Assembly: GCA_027013265.1 (NCBI GenBank)
Contig: JALUXQ010000148.1
Coordinates: 1-10,261 of the forward strand
Direction: 5' to 3'
Origin: Campylobacteraceae bacterium
Lineage (GTDB): Bacteria; Campylobacterota; Campylobacteria; Campylobacterales; Sulfurospirillaceae
DNA length: 10,261 nucleotides
The notes under the pieces: generated by a model
What the model saw: only the letters and a program-made list of their open reading frames with translations
Databases searched by the model: none
What the model was told of the DNA's origin: nothing
Shown here: piece after piece, positions 6,987-10,261 of the stretch
Layout: each line of letters starts with the position of its first letter
Position numbering within the stretch: position 1 is the first letter of the stretch
Translations under genes and position numbers: made by a program

Positions 6987-9316
6987 CTTATATCTATATC
7001 AAACTTTTTATTAAGTGCTTCTAGTATAGTTTCCATTGCTCCTGTTACATCTTCGTCTTTTAGAGTTTTTTCGCTTGATTGGAAATGAAATTTTATGCTT
7101 AGGCTGACTCTATCTCCTAGCTCTTCACTCTTATATAAATCTGTAGCGCCAAACTTGATAAGATTTGCAATTTCAAGAGTATCTATAAAATTGCTGATTT
7201 TAGAGTATGGCATATCTTTTGGAACCAACAGACTTAAATCTCTAGAGATTGCTTGAAAACTAGAGTAGCTTTTAACGATCGTTGTCTCCCAAGGCAGTTT
7301 TGAAAAGTCCAGTTCACAAATGTATGTTTTATCTATATCAAAATCATTTTGAACATCTACATGTAGCCTTGATATTATGCCTAGCACCTCATCATCTTTT
7401 TTGATTAATGCATGCTCGTATGGGTCACATAATTTTGTTTTTACTGGCTCTACTTTTAACTCAAACTCTCCGATTGTATTTGATATCATCCTTGCAAAAG
7501 AGTAGAAATCTATCTTTTCTGGTTTACCATGATTTTCAATATTTGCATAGCCCCTGTCGCCACTAAATACAAAAGCTATATGCATCTTTTCATCTCTATA
7601 TTTATCAAAAACTGTGCCTATTTCAAAAAGAGCGATACTATTTTTTCCATATTTTCTGTTTTTACTCACAGACTCTAGCATATTTGGGATGAGTGAAGAC
7701 CTAAGTGTATTTAGTTCACTTGTTATCGGATTTGCTATGTCTCTATTTTTATATACTGACTCTAAACTGTACTTCTCGTGCAAAGCTCTGTCATCAAAGA
7801 TAAAGTGCAGTGACTCAAAAAAGCCATTTGTTGCAGCTTTGTATCTATATGATGCTCGTTTTTTAAAATTTACATAGGCAAGATTGTGTTTTGCACTTTG
7901 AGCAAAAATAAGAGGTTTTGCTTTTATGTTGTCAATTCCTATCATCCTCACAATCTCTTCGCATATATCTTGTTTATTCAAGATATCATGTCTGTATAGT
8001 GGCACTTTGATGTTTATAGACTCTTGTTCGTGTTTAAAAACAACCTCAAAACCAAGTCCTTGAAGTATATTTATTAGTCTATTTTTTTCTACCTCTTGAC
8101 CAATCATGTCATTTAGCTCTTTTATATGAACATTGACAACTACATTTTCATAATCCTGCACAACTTGCTGACTTCCCGCATATACCACTACATCACAACC
8201 ATCAACCAGCAAATTTACCAAGTAATTCATGCCAAAATCCAAATCAGGCTCACTCCCACGACTAGATCTATACAGATGTCTGTCTGGCACTATCTTTTTA
8301 TGTGAACTGTTTTCCATTATAACAGTTGGATGAGAGTAGTTAGCTTCTAAAATAACCCTTTTTGACTCTTTTGTTGCTTTTGATTCACTCTCTTGTGAGA
8401 GCCCTACATAAGAGACTCTTTTCTTGCCAAGAACTGCATTTAGTCCATTGTTCTGTTTTTTTGCACTAAGAGTTGCTTTGTCATCTTTTGAGCAAAATAC
8501 TTTAGAATCATAAGCCCTAAGCAATACACCTGTTGAATATGTTGCATATGCAACCAATCTATCCAAATCATCATCAAAACTCTCACCAACTAGAGCCAAT
8601 CTAATATCTATAAGAAGATTTGACTTTATCTGCTTATTGTCAACCGCTTTAAATATGAATGATGACTCTATTTTGTCACCACTACTAACATTTAAAACTC
8701 TTCCTATCCCTAGTTGATTCTCCTCTTCTTCTTTGATTTCTATAGGTTTTATATCTAAGCTAAAAGGTACTGAAATATCTCTAGCAACCCCATGAATACT
8801 CAAACAATCACCTCTGTTTGCTGTGAGCTCCAACTCTATAACATCATCATTTAAAAGTGGAAATTCACTCAATGGCTTGCCCACTTTAAGCTCCCCAATA
8901 CTTTCATCCAAAACCATAATTCCGTCATTTATCTTTGGAAGTCCAAGTTCTGCTGAGGAGCAAATCATGCCGTTTGAAGCAACGCCTCTCAGTTTTGCCT
9001 CTTTGATTTTAAAATCACCTGGCAACACAGCTCCAACTCTTGCAACTGCAACCATTTGACCGCTAGCTACATTTTTGGCGCCGCAAACTATCTGCTCTGT
9101 TTTATCGCCCAAATCTACAATGCAAACATTTAATTTATCTGCATCTGGATGTTTTTGGCAAGAGGTTACAAGCCCTACATCTACAAGCTTGGGCATTCTT
9201 ACTTTGTTAACACTATCTACTTCCAATCCAATAGAGTTTAGCTCTTTTGCTATATCATCAGTCTCTATATCTTTTATATCTATCCACTCATTTAGCCACT
9301 GTTTTGTAATAATCAT
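6983..9316 (-). CDS. pheT: Phenylalanyl-tRNA synthetase beta subunit
   Basis: The beta subunit of the alpha2-beta2 PheRS binds tRNA and normally hydrolyses mischarged Tyr-tRNA(Phe). The 777 residues are close to the 795 of E. coli. Domains in order are: an N-terminal helical part (MIITKQWLNEWI), a tRNA-binding OB fold (about 40-150, with HPDADKL at 56-62 and KLRGVASNGMICSS), B3/B4 (about 205-365), B5 (about 395-465, with VPLYRHDI), a catalytic-like core (about 480-670, with NPITSELNTLRSSLIP) and an anticodon-binding FDX-ACB domain (about 686-776, with ISRDLSLLV). The B3/B4 part is unusual: the GG-x-x-GG-like motif, the LHAFD histidine and the RYERG motif of typical editing domains are not recognisable. 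Only ILEANYSHP resembles the usual LLE-A-F motif. The start overlaps the pheS stop as ATGA and has GGAG 8 nt upstream. I am sure of the identity but not of the editing activity. Confidence 0.97.
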   Translation of the reverse strand: MIITKQWLNEWIDIKDIETDDIAKELNSIGLEVDSVNKVRMPKLVDVGLVTSCQKHPDADKLNVCIVDLGDKTEQIVCGAKNVASGQMVAVARVGAVLPGDFKIKEAKLRGVASNGMICSSAELGLPKINDGIMVLDESIGELKVGKPLSEFPLLNDDVIELELTANRGDCLSIHGVARDISVPFSLDIKPIEIKEEEENQLGIGRVLNVSSGDKIESSFIFKAVDNKQIKSNLLIDIRLALVGESFDDDLDRLVAYATYSTGVLLRAYDSKVFCSKDDKATLSAKKQNNGLNAVLGKKRVSYVGLSQESESKATKESKRVILEANYSHPTVIMENSSHKKIVPDRHLYRSSRGSEPDLDFGMNYLVNLLVDGCDVVVYAGSQQVVQDYENVVVNVHIKELNDMIGQEVEKNRLINILQGLGFEVVFKHEQESINIKVPLYRHDILNKQDICEEIVRMIGIDNIKAKPLIFAQSAKHNLAYVNFKKRASYRYKAATNGFFESLHFIFDDRALHEKYSLESVYKNRDIANPITSELNTLRSSLIPNMLESVSKNRKYGKNSIALFEIGTVFDKYRDEKMHIAFVFSGDRGYANIENHGKPEKIDFYSFARMISNTIGEFELKVEPVKTKLCDPYEHALIKKDDEVLGIISRLHVDVQNDFDIDKTYICELDFSKLPWETTIVKSYSSFQAISRDLSLLVPKDMPYSKISNFIDTLEIANLIKFGATDLYKSEELGDRVSLSIKFHFQSSEKTLKDEDVTGAMETILEALNKKFDIDIR

Positions 9317-10261
9317 CTAAATTGCTCCAATAGTCTCAAGTCTCCTTCAAATAGCGATCTCAAATCTGGTATCTTATGCAGCAGCATAGCGACTCTCTCA
9401 ATCCCAAGACCAAAAGCATATCCACTCACATCTTCATATCCAACAGCCTTAAATACATTTGGATCAACCACTCCACTGCCTAAAATCTCCAACCATCCTG
9501 TGTGAGAACAGACTCGGCAACCCTTGCCTTTACAAAATATACAGCTGATATCTACCTCAGCACTAGGCTCCGTGAAAGGGAAAAAACTTGGTCTAAATCT
9601 AACAGCAACATCTCCAAACATATACTTTAAAAAATCTTCCAGTATATACTTTAAGTTTGCAAAAGAGACGACTCCAGCTTTATCTACGACCAATCCCTCT
9701 ATCTGATGAAACATGGGCGTATGAGTCAAGTCATAATCTCGCCTAAAAACAGCTCCTGGAGAGATGATGCGAATTGGTGGCTTATCTTTTAGCATGGTTC
9801 GTATCTGTACGGGACTTGTGTGAGTTCGCAAAAGCATAGAGTCTGAAAAGTAGAAGGTATCTTGCATGTCACGGGCAGGATGGTATTTTGGCAGATTTAA
9901 CGCCTCAAAATTATGAAAATCATCCTCTACCAAAGGTCCCTCTTCTATAGAGAAGTTCATGCTTACAAAATACTCTATCATCTTATCCATAGTCGCCATA
10001 ACAGGATGAAGAGCGCCAGAAGTCGGAGTAGAGTTGAAGAGTGTTACATCAACACTACTCTCTCTCATCTCTATTTCGATTGCCTCAGACTCTAAAATCA
10101 TCTTCTTATCATTTAGAAGATTTAAAAAAAGCTCCTTATCTGCATTTAGCTTCTGTGCAAAATCTTTTTTTTCACTGTTTGGCAGAGTCTTCATCTTTGC
10201 AAACTCTGCTGCAAAAAAGCCTTTTTTGCCAAACAAGGACAGTCTTAATTGTTCTAAATCT
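9313..10261 (-). CDS. pheS: Phenylalanyl-tRNA synthetase alpha subunit (N-terminus outside the window)
   Basis: This is the catalytic subunit that joins phenylalanine to tRNA(Phe). The frame is open to the right edge, so 315 residues are visible; the first 15-25 of about 330 are probably missing. The upstream in-frame residues DLEQLRLSLFGKKG match the normal N-terminal coiled-coil arm of PheS, so the TTG at 10236 is not a real start. Class II synthetase motifs are clear: motif 1 around HPVMATMDKMIEYF, the EDDFHNFEALNLP and HPARDMQDTF segments, motif 2 in FRRDYDLTHTPMFHQIEG, and motif 3 in GLGIERVAMLLHKIPDLR near the C-terminus. A four-cysteine cluster, C-x2-C-x4-C-x2-C (codons at 9508-9543), is followed by GWLEILGSG; a similar cluster occurs in other bacterial PheS proteins. 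It forms the working enzyme with pheT immediately downstream. Confidence 0.97.
   Translation of the reverse strand, partial: DLEQLRLSLFGKKGFFAAEFAKMKTLPNSEKKDFAQKLNADKELFLNLLNDKKMILESEAIEIEMRESSVDVTLFNSTPTSGALHPVMATMDKMIEYFVSMNFSIEEGPLVEDDFHNFEALNLPKYHPARDMQDTFYFSDSMLLRTHTSPVQIRTMLKDKPPIRIISPGAVFRRDYDLTHTPMFHQIEGLVVDKAGVVSFANLKYILEDFLKYMFGDVAVRFRPSFFPFTEPSAEVDISCIFCKGKGCRVCSHTGWLEILGSGVVDPNVFKAVGYEDVSGYAFGLGIERVAMLLHKIPDLRSLFEGDLRLLEQFR
9325..9328 (-). promoter_or_regulatory. Ribosome-binding site of pheT
   Basis: GGAG on the minus strand lies within the last codons of pheS, 8 nt before the pheT ATG. Together with the ATGA overlap it points to coupled, roughly equal production of the two PheRS subunits. 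Confidence 0.6.

Noticed and set aside
9508..9543. Four-cysteine cluster in PheS as an unusual metal site
   Set aside because: C-x2-C-x4-C-x2-C followed by GWLEILG occurs in many bacterial PheS proteins, so it is not specific to this window.

Overview
This window is a chromosomal housekeeping segment from a low-GC member of the Campylobacterota (formerly Epsilonproteobacteria). Two things suggest this. The first is the gene order pheS-pheT-aroA-ispH-rpsA-(small membrane protein)-serA, which I recall from Campylobacter jejuni (Cj0897c to Cj0891c) and its relatives. The second is the AT-rich coding style. A sulfide:quinone oxidoreductase-type flavoprotein at the left edge favours a sulfur-oxidising lineage (Sulfurimonas- or Sulfurovum-like) over a host-associated Campylobacter. 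The genus is inferred, not proven.

All eight genes lie on the minus strand, so transcription runs from right to left. From the right edge they are: pheS (its first codons lie outside the window), pheT, aroA, ispH, rpsA, a 159-residue single-pass membrane protein, and serA. These seven form one tightly packed unit. pheS/pheT, pheT/aroA and membrane protein/serA each share an ATGA stop-start overlap, and aroA/ispH share TGATG. The only real gap is 48 bp between ispH and rpsA. It holds a TATAAT box and a good ribosome-binding site, so rpsA and the genes after it probably have an extra promoter. A perfect 15-bp inverted repeat follows the serA stop. After it come an AT-rich promoter region and the divergent-in-function but co-oriented sqr-type gene, which runs off the left edge.

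The operon joins protein synthesis (both PheRS subunits and ribosomal protein S1) to precursor supply: the penultimate shikimate-to-chorismate step, the last step of the MEP isoprenoid pathway, and the first committed step of serine synthesis. I see no mobile element, CRISPR array, tRNA or rRNA gene, and no stretch over 300 bases without a gene. I do not see a new defence or mobile system. The points most worth a second look are a PheT whose B3/B4 editing domain lacks several signature motifs, a small membrane protein with a SPOR-like secondary-structure pattern, the internal promoter before rpsA, and the polarity of the hairpin after serA.
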